From NCBI GenBank assembly GCA_004431415.1, contig QPMI01000489.1, positions 55,710 to 119,709 on the forward strand: 64,000 nt of DNA. The letters are read 5' to 3'. Below are positions 51,943-60,479 of the stretch, piece after piece (within the stretch, counting starts at the first letter, position 1; each line of letters starts with the position of its first letter). A program made the position numbers and the translations under genes. The notes under the pieces were generated by a model. The model saw nothing but the letters and a program-made list of their open reading frames with translations, was not told the origin of the DNA and searched no databases. The DNA is from Cyanophora paradoxa (taxonomy: Eukaryota > Glaucocystophyceae > Cyanophorales > Cyanophoraceae).

Positions 51943-52206
51943 ATGTCGAACATCTACCAAGTGGTTCTAACTGATACTGAAAAACTCGGAATGGAATACT
52001 GTGCCTACTCTGTTCAGGATTGGATCGATAATGCTGCTCATAATAGGGCGAGAATCGCGATTGATGAGATTGTGGACAAAGAAGTTAAATCGTGTATTGC
52101 TGCTGGAATTCCGATTCCACTCACAAAGGAAGCGATTGTAGAGCAAGCGTTTAATCGGGGGACTGTTCGAAAGGCAAGCGAAATTCCTGTGAGTGCTCCT
52201 ATGTAA
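51943..52206 (+). CDS. Small protein, element 2 (phage-tail-gene-cluster type)
   Basis: 87 aa, ATG at 51943, 8 bp after the fibre gene. Contains AYSVQDWIDNAAHNRARIAI and DEIVDKEV. This helical pattern recurs, from memory, in small proteins at the ends of phage and viral structural clusters, but no function is established. Last gene before the right TIR. Confidence 0.6.
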   Translation: MSNIYQVVLTDTEKLGMEYCAYSVQDWIDNAAHNRARIAIDEIVDKEVKSCIAAGIPIPLTKEAIVEQAFNRGTVRKASEIPVSAPM

Positions 52207-52253
52207 AGAGAGATGGGTTTATTGTTATTTTTCATAGATCATGCATAAGAAAG

Positions 52254-53719
52254 GCATGTATCTTGCATAGTGGGCGGGGCGCACTTATCCCCTTCGTATC
52301 CACTTCGTATCCACTTCATATCCACTTTGTGTTCACTAAATTATATCGCACTGATTCAGTTTGCATTTTGCCCCCACCCTACACCCCACCCTATACTACA
52401 ATCTCGTTATTTCTATACATATTTACTATCTAATTTAATAGAGTTTATACATTGAAATAAGTGAGGTGTATCGATAAGTAATACAGGGTGGGGAGGGTGG
52501 GGTTGGGTGGGGTCTTTTTTGCCCAAAAATATTTGACCCCCAAAAATTTAAGGGATTCAAAAAAATGCCCCACCTCACCCCACTTACCCCACCCTATCGA
52601 AGTCCGCACGATATCATAGTAGGCTACATCGGGATTGCGATCATATCACAGTGTATACAGTGAGGGTGGTGCCCCACTTTCTCACCCCACCCTATCGATT
52701 CGCGATTCAGGGATCGCGAAATATACAGCACATGATACTTGTTTTTCTTAGTGATCGCGCCGTTCTAATACGATCTGAATATATCATATCTCGTCGGTAT
52801 CACGTCGGTTCAATATCGTAATTATTAAATGGTTGGCTGATACCACTTTCACACCCCACCCTCACACCCCACCCGGTATTAATTTAACATACATAATCTC
52901 TATACTTTATACATTAATTACATTGAAATCAATCATAAATATAATAAAAGATACAGGGTGGGGTAAGTGGGGTTGGGTGGGGTCTTTTTTGACCAAGAAT
53001 TTTTGAGGGGGAATTATTTTAGGGAATTCAAAAAAATGCCCCACCTCACCCCACCCGCCCCACCCTATCGAAGTTATCGAAGTCCGATAAGTATCAAACC
53101 GGAAGTAAAAATAACACATCATGATTTTATGTGTGCCATCTTAGATTGGACTACCATACCGATACCACTCACACCCCACCCTCACACCCCACCCAGTATT
53201 AATTTAACATACTCAATCATACATATTTATATTTAAATTACAGTGAAATCAATCATAGATAAAGAGAATAATACAGGGTGGGGTAAGTGGGGTTGGGTGG
53301 GGTCTTTTTTGACCAAGAATTTTTGGGAGTGAAACATTTTAGGGAATTCAAAAAAATGCCCCACCTCACCCCACCCGCCCCACCCTATCGAAGCTACGTA
53401 GGTGATACACATGACTATATGAGGCGCGTCCCAAGCAGCACATTGTAGTTGTTTTAGATACACATCGCGCATCGTAAACACATATCGGCTATATCGCGAT
53501 TACATATTATATATACATATTTTACAAAGATTCCACGATACTTATATTATTTTTATTGATTCATTTACGAACTACCGATAGAATACATATCACATATCGA
53601 TATACACTATGATAAAAATGCTAATATCTTTATATAACTTATAGTAACACACATATAAAAACAAATATTATTATCCTGAGCGGAACGCGAGGGATAATAA
53701 TATTTGTTTTTATATGTGT
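52254..53719. repeat. Element 2 right TIR (1,466 bp)
   Basis: Inverted near-identical copy of 35834-37298, ending in the mirrored 71-bp palindrome at 53649-53719. Confidence 0.93.
53649..53719. repeat. Terminal 71-bp palindrome of element 2 (right)
   Basis: 28-nt arms at 53649-53676 and 53692-53719 with a 15-nt loop, the exact inverse of the left end including loop orientation. Confidence 0.92.
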
Positions 53720-53725
53720 ACCAGC
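53720..53725. repeat. Target-site duplication of element 2 (right), ACCAGC
   Basis: Matches 35828-35833. Confidence 0.88.
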
Positions 53726-54316
53726 TCGCCATAGCTCATCTCGCACCAGCTTGTTCTCGTGCAAAAGATCAAGGAATCGTTTGAAAATGGCGCTCGAGCT
53801 CGAAACTGAGCTAGCTGCAGCTACAGCATCCGCCGCGGGATTCGAGTTCCAAGCCGAGGTGCAAGTGTCCGTCGCAAGATCATGAGCGCCGCCGTCCGGA
53901 ATCGACCGAAGAGCCGCCGCGCCAGTGCCGCTATCGAATTGAAGCTCGAGCGCTCCAGATGAGCCGAGAACCCAGGCTGCAAAGGCACAGACCTCTTGGT
54001 TTTGAACGACGTAAGCAACTCGCAGCTGCGGGCTATTCGACACAGGCCGAGAGAACGTGAGGCCTCCGTATTTATCCACGTACGCGCGAGCAGCCGCACA
54101 GCTCGTCTCGTCGCCGGCTCCCGAAAAGCAGCTGGGTGTAATTCCAGGCGGGTGGGCAATGCATACGACGGCGCCCAGCACCGGGCTCCAGCTCTTGGTA
54201 ACAGAGACGAGAGGGAAGCGAAGCAAGAAGGTGGCCTCTTCGTCGCTAAAGCTGATGGTCTGAACACCTGGAAGGCGCGAGAGGAGCTCGTCGCTGCACA
54301 CGCTGGCCGGCGCCAT
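53720..54316 (-). pseudogene. Origin-binding-type helicase, N-terminal part (interrupted by element 2)
   Basis: ATG at 54316 (APASVCSDELLSRLPGVQTI). 199 codons, ending exactly at a codon boundary at 53720 beside element 2. The frame resumes at 35827. The N-terminal domain precedes the ATPase core and is not recognisable to me. It is Ala/Ser-rich with several Cys. As it stands, translation would run into the element TIR and end about 26 codons later. A 49-bp palindrome lies 93 bp upstream of the ATG. Confidence 0.82.
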
Positions 54317-54408
54317 TCCTACGATGTCCTGTGCTCAGAATTTTTTGGGGTTGCACTGCAAGGCTCGGGGGCTTCGAATGAGTTCGCTCGCCCACTTGCA
54401 CCTGCAGC

Positions 54409-54457
54409 TGTCCGGACCCTCCCTAGAATCATATAGATTATCGGAAAGGTCCGGACA
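54409..54457. repeat. 49-bp palindromic element, copy 3 (inverted)
   Basis: Reverse-complement copy of the elements at 21480 and 21622. Lies 93-141 bp upstream of the helicase ATG. Read on the minus strand it contains CTATATGAT, which could act as a TATA box for that gene. Confidence 0.8.
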
Positions 54458-54552
54458 GTACCGTCGTCCGTCCAATAAGAAGAAAAGCTGGGATGGCTGT
54501 TGCTGTCTGGCTGTAGTTTGGAAATTTGTAGGACGGCCGTATAGGCTAGCAC

Positions 54553-54668
54553 TGTTACACGACTTCGTCTGTCTGTTACACAGAATTTGAGGCTGTGTTA
54601 CACAATTACGTCGGACTGTTACACAAGAGTCTAGCTTCTGTTACACAGATCTCAAGCGTATGTTACAC
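54553..54668. repeat. Iteron array: six TGTTACAC at 21-22 bp spacing
   Basis: TGTTACAC starts at 54553, 54574, 54596, 54617, 54639 and 54661, with intervals 21, 22, 21, 22 and 22. Flanking bases vary, so the 8-mer and its two-helical-turn phase are what is conserved. Typical of a cooperative protein-binding site such as an iteron origin or transposase subterminal repeats. Confidence 0.85.
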
Positions 54669-54749
54669 AGTTTTGTATGGGAAGGGACTCGTCCGACGAC
54701 TTCAGAAGTAAAATTGAAGGATGGATCTGGGGCCTTCACACGTGGATCT

Positions 54750-54853
54750 GTGTAACACGCGTGGATCTAGCTGTGAGAGACGGGGCGGCAGGCGGGGGCC
54801 CGTGTAACACAGCCGCGGGCCCTGTGTAACAGTCGGACGAGGGGCGTGTAACA
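54750..54853. repeat. Inverted iterons: four GTGTAACA
   Basis: Starts at 54750, 54802, 54824 and 54846; the last three are 22 bp apart. Opposite orientation to the six copies at 54553-54668, separated by about 80 bp. Confidence 0.8.
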
Positions 54854-54859
54854 GGCCTG

Positions 54860-56688
54860 GGCCTGACCTCGGCCTAGCTAGCACTCACTCAACCGGACCC
54901 CGTTGAGCGCCCTAGCCTAATAGGGTACAGGCCCGGCAGGTGGAGGGGGAGCCGGCCTAGTCCCGTCGGTCCTGGGCTCGAGCTCCAGTCTCTAGGCCCG
55001 GCGCCGCCGGCGGCCGCAGTGCTAGCTAGCCTGGGTTTAGAAATTTGTGGGACGGCCGTGTGCATCCACGTGTTCGAGGGTGATTGGTCGACAAAAAAAC
55101 GTGTCTGAGCTTCAGAGTCTGACGGTCCACGAACCGCCGGTGGCTACTAGTACGGTACGTAGTAGTGCTAGCTGCGCTGGTACTACCGGTACCGGCGGTA
55201 CGTACGGCAGGCGTTGGTACTACTAGGTTACTCGGTACTAGAGTCGGTAGCTAGCTGCCAGTAGTAGCTGGCCCACCCAGGCCCGGTGGTCTAGTGGCTA
55301 GTAGTGGGCTAGTACTAGGCTGTGCTAGGCCGCTGCGGCCCGCCGGGCTGCTAGGCTGTGCCAGCTATAGCCGCTGAGCGGCCTAGCACCGAACTACGGT
55401 GCTACGGTAGTGCGGTGCACAGTGCAGCGCCGGTAGCCGCGCGCCTGCCAGAGTCCGGGAGTCCGCACTGCTCAGCCTGGCAGTGCTCGCTGAGCTCGGA
55501 GTCGGTGCTGTCGACCGTCGGAAGTCAGTCTCAGGGCCAGCTGCGCGCCGGGCCGACGCCTGCAGCGCTGCGCAACCGGTGCATTGCTGCGGCCTTGAGC
55601 TCTCTGCAGCTGCAGCCCGCTCGATTCGGCGAGCTTGCAGAGGCCAGCGCGTGTCGTAGCCTCGTAGACTGCCCGTAGAGGCATTGCACCGGAACCGTAC
55701 GCACTGTGACGAGAGCCGTGCATCGTGGCCCGAGCAGCCCCATGTCGACGCGGCTGCCTCGCCCGTGTACGAGTGTACGTGCGCCCCCGGCCCGGCCCGC
55801 GTCCCGAGTCCCGAGCCACGCAGCCTACGCCTTCTAGCTGCCGGCGCGGCCCCGATTGGAGGCTCTCTCGACGCCCGACTGACGCCGCCTTGCGCAGGCC
55901 CGATCGCCGCGGCCGCCGGCCTTCGGAGCTCTCCGAGTCTGACCAGCGCTCGAGCTCTCCCGACCCGCGGTCTCTTCAGGTGCGCGCCCGCTGTTCTCGC
56001 CCCGCGCTCGCTCTTGCGGTGCTGTACTAGCCGCGCTGAACCGCTCCGGAGCCGCGGCCCGTTGCTCCGGCCCTCGGCTGAAACTCGGGCCTCGCAGTGC
56101 AGGTGCACCCGAGAGTCTGGTCCTGCGCATCCCGGGGGCCCGCGCTTGCAAGCTGCGCACGTCCCACGTGCTCTAGATACGCTCTAGCGTTCCAGCGCGC
56201 TGGCCCGGCGCTCCCGGGCCCCGATTTCGGCTCCGCCCCCCGCGCCCCCGACCTCTTCGCCCGCCTAGCTAAGGCCCGCCCGCCGGCGCCTGGCCCGGAT
56301 CTCTGCTCAGCGCGACGCAGGGCCCATGGGGCGGGAGGCCGCCGCTGGCCCAGCGGTCAGGGCGCCGTCCTTGGCCCCGGTGAGTGCGCCCGCCGCCTGC
56401 CTTGACCCCCGACCTGAGCCCCTTTTGCAGGGCGCTGGGCTCTCCAATCGCGCCACTCGCCCTTTCCTGCCCCGCCCCGCCACGCCCGCCCCGCCTCGTG
56501 TGCGCTATAGCTAGCTAACCCTGCCCCGCGCCGCAGAGGGTTCGTAGCGGAGGGCTCGCAGGCTGCGGCGCCAGTGCTCAAGACGGAGCCCGAGCCCTGC
56601 AGACGCAGACGTCGAGATGGCGGAGGCCAAGGCGCCCGGCTCCCCTGCCCCTCGCTCGAGTCACTGTGTTTTTTCAAGGCCACTCAAA
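54860..56688. other. GC-rich intergenic DNA, no supported gene
   Basis: CTAGCTAGTAC/GGTACTACTAG simple repeats at 55140-55350, then Arg/Pro/Ala-coding GC-rich sequence open in several frames without motifs. A fragment AGAAATTTGTGGGACGGCCGT at 55038 resembles 54518-54540. No RNA gene seen. Confidence 0.45.
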
Positions 56689-57318
56689 CTACGCATCTGT
56701 ACACATGGCTGCCTGCAAGTTCGTGGGAAGGGGGTGCGCCTTAGGGAGGGCGGGGAGGGTGTCTGGAATCGGCAGTGCCGGTATCGCCTGCGCCGGGATC
56801 TCATTCAGAACAGCATGGCGTCCATGATGCTCCAAGGCGAGAATGTTGTAGCACTGAGCTGCTTCAATTTCTGTTTTGAAGTAGAACTCTTTCACTTTCT
56901 TCGGGGCCACCTTTATTTTGGCCACCCAGAGGTTATCTCGTTTCCGAAAGTCCACGCCCTTGAACTTTGAGGTGAATTCACGACCAGCTGGAGGGCGCAT
57001 TTTCGCTCGATTCCTGCAATTTTCGGATTTAGTGACGAACTCCAGGTTGCATTTTCGGTTGTCGAGCTTGTTTCTGTTGATGTGGTTGGTTTCTCTACCT
57101 GTAGGCGGCTTGCCCATGATGAAGTGATGAATCAGCACGTTTCGATGTTTTCCTTCTCCGTTCCATTTCATGTATGCCTTTGCGTAGCCCAGGTAGTTGA
57201 CGCTCCAACCATGTTTCGACACTCGCTCGTAGTCCTCGGCATCGATGAGCATGTGCAGGCCCTCGCCATGTTTGCCTGATAATTTCACCTCTATGCAGTT
57301 TCCGGCTGTTCCCTGCAT
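56689..57318 (-). CDS. HNH - AP2 homing-endonuclease-like protein
   Basis: 209 aa, ATG at 57318. HNH core IHHFIMGKPPTGRETNHIN then NKLDNRKCNLEFVTKSENCR (about residues 63-105). Then an AP2-type DNA-binding domain, SKFKGVDFRKRDNLWVAKIK and FYFKTEIEAAQCYNILALEH (about 118-170). The C-terminus is Pro/Ala-rich. This pairing is typical of free-standing homing endonucleases in phages and large viruses of protists. It is intronless, convergent with the host-like GC-rich region, and sits at the left edge of a compact gene cluster. Confidence 0.88.
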   Translation of the reverse strand: MQGTAGNCIEVKLSGKHGEGLHMLIDAEDYERVSKHGWSVNYLGYAKAYMKWNGEGKHRNVLIHHFIMGKPPTGRETNHINRNKLDNRKCNLEFVTKSENCRNRAKMRPPAGREFTSKFKGVDFRKRDNLWVAKIKVAPKKVKEFYFKTEIEAAQCYNILALEHHGRHAVLNEIPAQAIPALPIPDTLPALPKAHPLPTNLQAAMCTDA

Positions 57319-57386
57319 CTTTGCTAGAGCTTAGAAAAAAGTCTGCAGACACACTGGCAGTTTTTCTAAATTCAGACATCGAAACC

Positions 57387-57578
57387 ATGGCCTTCGCTGA
57401 CTCCTATCCCAACCACTACACCCTTGGAGCCCTCGCCGCGACCCTCACCTGGCTCCTCGGCGGCACCCCCACGGCCTCGGCCGTCATAGGCGTGGGCTTC
57501 GGCTACGCCGCCAAGACCCTCTACGCCCCCGGCTCCGTCTCGATGGCGACGGCCGGCATGCGCCCCGCGGGGCGCTAA
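57387..57578 (+). CDS. Small hydrophobic protein, virus-like cluster
   Basis: 63 aa, ATG at 57387. One or two hydrophobic segments (TLGALAATLTWLLGG and ASAVIGVGFGYAAKTLY). Likely a small membrane or virion-membrane protein. No family recognised. Only 68 bp from the divergent HNH-AP2 start. Confidence 0.55.
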   Translation: MAFADSYPNHYTLGALAATLTWLLGGTPTASAVIGVGFGYAAKTLYAPGSVSMATAGMRPAGR

Positions 57579-57696
57579 GTTAACTCTCCCTTTTCAAAGT
57601 TTTCCCAAGTTCATACCCCCCTTTCCCTTTTCCAAGTTGCTCAAGTCCGTCGACGTTCCCTTTTAAATTTTCTTCATTCACGTTACACGTCTGAAC

Positions 57697-58182
57697 ATGC
57701 CGAACGCCGTAGAGAAGCTGTTGTGTACGGTGTTCAAATCGGACTCGCGCTGCAGCAAGATCGGCGAGGCTGCCAAGGGCGGGGGCGGGGCGAAGGTCGA
57801 GGGGCCTAAGCTAAGGGGCGCGGACCCGGCGCCGCCGGCGCTGAAGTCGATTAAGGCTGCGGGCAAGGGCCGCGGCGTCGGGCCCCTGCCCCTCGTGGCG
57901 ATCGCCCCGGGCCAGCGCGAGGCGGCGCACGCGGCGACGGCGGCGCTGGCCTCGCAGCAGCAGAGGGAGGGGGCGCCGCGCCTGAGCGCCGGCATCTGGG
58001 CGCAGCCTGCGCCCGCGCGCGAGTACGGCGTCAGCGCTTACTTCGACGGCGCGAACGAGCTGAGCCGCCAGGAGATCTGGGCCTGGGAGGCGCGGCGCGC
58101 GGTCGACGGGCACCTGCCGCTGCTCGTGGCGCTCGGCGGCTCGCTCCTGATGGTCTGGTACCTGCGCGGCCTGACCCTCTAG
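57697..58182 (+). CDS. Hypothetical protein with C-terminal membrane anchor
   Basis: 161 aa, ATG at 57697. Basic, low-complexity N-terminal half, an ordered stretch (EYGVSAYFDGANELSRQEIW), and a C-terminal transmembrane helix (LPLLVALGGSLLMVWYL) ending 6 residues later: a tail-anchored layout. Same strand and style as its two neighbours. Confidence 0.6.
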   Translation: MPNAVEKLLCTVFKSDSRCSKIGEAAKGGGGAKVEGPKLRGADPAPPALKSIKAAGKGRGVGPLPLVAIAPGQREAAHAATAALASQQQREGAPRLSAGIWAQPAPAREYGVSAYFDGANELSRQEIWAWEARRAVDGHLPLLVALGGSLLMVWYLRGLTL

Positions 58183-58208
58183 TTAGTTTTTCGAAGCGCT
58201 AGCTAAAG

Positions 58209-58598
58209 ATGGGCTGGGTGGACGCCGTGCTCACCAAGGTCTTCGGCCCGAAGAGTGCGCAGCCGCCGCCGAGCTTCAACCTGGCCGCGGCGATCAGCAC
58301 GACGATCGAGCGCAAGAACAACGAGCTCATCCTCAAGAACGACGGCAAGCTTCCTTGGGCCGACGTGGCCGCGGGCGCGCTCGGCAGCACGCTGACGGGA
58401 ATCGATCGGACGGGCGCCGCGGGCGTGAAGGTCGGCCAGGCGGTTGCGGCCGTGCCGGAGCTTGCGATGAAGGGCTGGCACTACGCCAAGATCGCCGCCG
58501 GCGTCGCCGCGGTGCTCCTTGCGATCTGGCTCGCGTGGAAGCTGCGCGGCGCCTACCAGGGCGCGCGGCTGCAGAGCGCGCAGCTCGACTATTTCTAA
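58209..58598 (+). CDS. Hypothetical single-pass membrane protein
   Basis: 129 aa, ATG at 58209, 26 bp after the previous stop. Soluble N-terminal part (AISTTIERKNNELILKNDGK), a Gly/Ala-rich middle and one transmembrane helix (IAAGVAAVLLAIWLAW, about residues 96-112). Family unknown. Confidence 0.6.
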   Translation: MGWVDAVLTKVFGPKSAQPPPSFNLAAAISTTIERKNNELILKNDGKLPWADVAAGALGSTLTGIDRTGAAGVKVGQAVAAVPELAMKGWHYAKIAAGVAAVLLAIWLAWKLRGAYQGARLQSAQLDYF

Positions 58599-58669
58599 GC
58601 TAGGTAAGCGCGACAGCCCGCGGCTTCCGTGTCCTCTGAGGAACAGCGGACCTGAGCGCGTAGCTGAGC

Positions 58670-58928
58670 GCAGCGTTCATCAGAGCAAGCGCTTCTAGAA
58701 GCAGACGTCGCTTTCCATCAAGACGCGGGATACGGAAGTCATCACAAGCGCAGACGTACAGGCGATAGAGGCCAGTTGCTGCCCACGGACACGGTTCCCG
58801 GGCTGCCGGGCACCACGGCCGGCGAGCTCCTAGTGCGCAACCTGCGCCTGCAGTACGTCTCCCGCCTCCGCCGCTCCAAGGCCAAGAAGGCGCGCCTGGA
58901 CTCGGGCGATAGCAGCTCTAGCTCGTAG
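58670..58928 (+). CDS. Possible small basic protein lacking an ATG
   Basis: A frame ending LRRSKAKKARLDSGDSSSSS at 58928 is open back to about 58657 but has no ATG. The conserved-looking part (PGTTAGELLVRNLRLQYVSR) suggests coding. Either the start is lost to a base error, as elsewhere in the window, or it is not a gene. Confidence 0.3.
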
Positions 58929-58955
58929 GGCTCTGTACTCTTGTATTCAATGCCG

Positions 58956-59240
58956 TTACCAGTTCCTGTTCCTATCCCAGAGCACGACTCGGGTAAAGGG
59001 CACGGTCATAGCGAACATGAACTCGGCAAATTTGGCGAAGTTCATGAGGGTCCCTAGGCGCGGGTCCTCCCAGTAGATAGCTTCGCGCAGGGACTCGTAG
59101 ATGCGCATGAGGGAGCGCTCGTTCTCGGTCGCGAAGGCGTCGGAGGGCTCGTCGGGATCCGGATCCGAGAGCTCCGAGTACTCGTCCGAGCTGCCCGCGC
59201 TCTCGACGCCTGCGGCCGGGTCGGGCGAGGGGTCAGCCAT
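58956..59240 (-). CDS. Hypothetical acidic protein
   Basis: 94 aa, ATG at 59240. Acidic, Ser/Pro/Asp-rich N-terminal half, then a helical segment (RSLMRIYESLREAIYWEDPR) and a hydrophobic C-terminal part (AKFAEFMFAMTVPFTRVVLW). Unknown; possible membrane association. Confidence 0.5.
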   Translation of the reverse strand: MADPSPDPAAGVESAGSSDEYSELSDPDPDEPSDAFATENERSLMRIYESLREAIYWEDPRLGTLMNFAKFAEFMFAMTVPFTRVVLWDRNRNW

Positions 59241-59266
59241 TCTTTGCTGGTAGAAGGGCTAGAAAA

Positions 59267-59608
59267 TCACGGCCGCCGGTACTCCATCGAGTCGCCGCGC
59301 CAGTACTTGTTGCCGGAGGCGAGCAGCTTCATCGGCTCGCCCGTCGAATCGTGCGTCCAGGCCTCGCCCGTCCAGACGGCCGTGCCGCCGTCCTCTAGCT
59401 TGAGGCGGTGGCCCGCCTCGAGCCGATCGCCGTTGAGCATGCGGCCGGCCATGAGCGCCAGGTCCCACTCGGTGAGGCCGCGCTGCTCTTCCGCGGTCAG
59501 GCCGCGCTCGACGCGCTCGGGCTGGCGCGCCTCGCGCTCCATGCGACTGAGGCCCACTAGAAAGAAGATGGGCAGCGCAAAGGCCATGAGATCTAGCAGG
59601 GCCTCCAT
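59267..59608 (-). CDS. Hypothetical N-terminally anchored protein
   Basis: 113 aa, ATG at 59608. N-terminal hydrophobic helix (LLDLMAFALPIFFLVGL) followed by a charged helix and a compact beta-rich C-terminal part (GTAVWTGEAWTHDSTGEPMK) that looks extracytoplasmic or virion-internal. Family unknown. 26 bp from the next minus-strand gene. Confidence 0.55.
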   Translation of the reverse strand: MEALLDLMAFALPIFFLVGLSRMEREARQPERVERGLTAEEQRGLTEWDLALMAGRMLNGDRLEAGHRLKLEDGGTAVWTGEAWTHDSTGEPMKLLASGNKYWRGDSMEYRRP

Positions 59609-59618
59609 TGGGCAAGAC

Positions 59619-59909
59619 TTAGAAAAGGTTCCGGGCCAGGCCCGAGAGCTGCGGGCCCAGGCGCCGGGCGGCGTAGTAGAGCGCGGCGGCCGCGGCGGCC
59701 AGGATCAGGAGGCGCGGCGGGCCGCGCGCGGGCTCCTCTGCGGTCAGGTCAACGGCCTCGGGCTCGCGCGCCGGCGTCGCCAGGATCTCGGGCTCGGAGC
59801 TAAGGGACTTGGGCCCGCGGCGGCGGCGCTGCTTCGGTGCAGAGGCGGCTGCAACGGAGAGAAGGTCCTCAGGCTCCTGCTTGATACCTGCGCAATCGGT
59901 GAAGTCCAT
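59619..59909 (-). CDS. Hypothetical protein with membrane segment
   Basis: 96 aa from the ATG at 59909 (DFTDCAGIKQEPEDLLSV). An in-frame ATG at 59987 lies inside the promoter-like repeat and is less likely. Basic patch KQRRRRGPK, acidic middle, then a transmembrane helix (LLILAAAAAALYYAARRLG) near the C-terminus. Unknown. Confidence 0.5.
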   Translation of the reverse strand: MDFTDCAGIKQEPEDLLSVAAASAPKQRRRRGPKSLSSEPEILATPAREPEAVDLTAEEPARGPPRLLILAAAAAALYYAARRLGPQLSGLARNLF

Positions 59910-59980
59910 GCTTGCTGGGTACCTTGGAAAATTGTGGGAGGCGCCCGGAGGCTGCGAACGAAGGGCAACTTGAAACTTCG

Positions 59981-60104
59981 GCGTCATTTACGTCCGCGTC
60001 ATTTACGTCAGCGTCATTTACGTCACGGAGTTTGCCGGCGACTCGGGACCTGGGCCAGGGCCCGGGGAAAAAAATTCGAGACTTGGAAAAATAGGGTATC
60101 CCTA
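59981..60104. repeat. Left arm of a 124-bp inverted repeat with three CGTCATTTACGT units
   Basis: Matches 60310-60433 in inverse orientation. Contains three GCGTCATTTACGTC copies at 15-bp spacing, a GGGACCTGGGCCAGGGCCC block and AATAGGGTATCCCTA at the inner end. A partial third copy lies at 61170-61262. Confidence 0.88.
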
Positions 60105-60309
60105 ATACCGCTAGTACCAGTAGCTACTAGTACCGCTAGTACTACGTAGTACTACTTAGTACTACTACTGTACTACTTAGTACTACTACTGTACTACTTA
60201 GTACTACTTGCTCAGTACTACTAGCTACCGGTACTGGTACACCTTTTATAGATTTAAGCATTCATTCAATGTGAATAACGATAATAGTAATAATAATAAC
60301 GATAAATAA
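60105..60309. other. Spacer of the inverted repeat: TAGTAC microsatellite and AT-rich stretch
   Basis: ACTACTTAGTACTACTACTGT-type repeats, then AATAATAATAACGATAAATA. No coding capacity. Confidence 0.7.
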
Positions 60310-60433
60310 TAGGGATACCCTATTTTTCCAAGTCTCGAATTTTTTTTCTCGGGCCCTGGCCCAGGTCCCGAGTCGCCGGCAAACTCCGTGACGTAAATGA
60401 CGCTGACGTAAATGACGCGGACGTAAATGACGC
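60310..60433. repeat. Right arm of the 124-bp inverted repeat
   Basis: Inverse copy of 59981-60104 with a few changes, e.g. the A/T-run length next to the GGGCCCTGGCCCAGG block. Confidence 0.88.
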
Positions 60434-60479
60434 GACCCTTCGGTTAATTAATTCAGCAAGCGCTAGCGCTAGCTAGATA

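Larger units (their letters stand above)
35834..53719. mobile_element. Element 2: integrated Polinton-like/virophage-like element, 17,886 bp
   Basis: Bounded by near-identical 1.47-kb TIRs and a 6-bp duplication ACCAGC. Leftward genes: integrase, 201-aa unknown, truncated packaging ATPase, zinc-ribbon/Vsr-like nuclease, major capsid, penton-like protein. Rightward genes, from a 27-bp divergent gap at 45078-45104: second penton-like protein, 1,107-aa membrane-anchored spike, two fibre-like proteins, and an 87-aa protein. No DNA polymerase, primase or replicative helicase seen. Termini are hairpin-forming. It sits after codon 199 of the same helicase gene that element 1 interrupts. Confidence 0.93.

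Noticed and set aside
55383-56108. 241-aa minus-strand frame
   Set aside because: Arg/Ala/Ser-rich translation of GC-rich DNA, with overlapping long frames on both strands and no motif.
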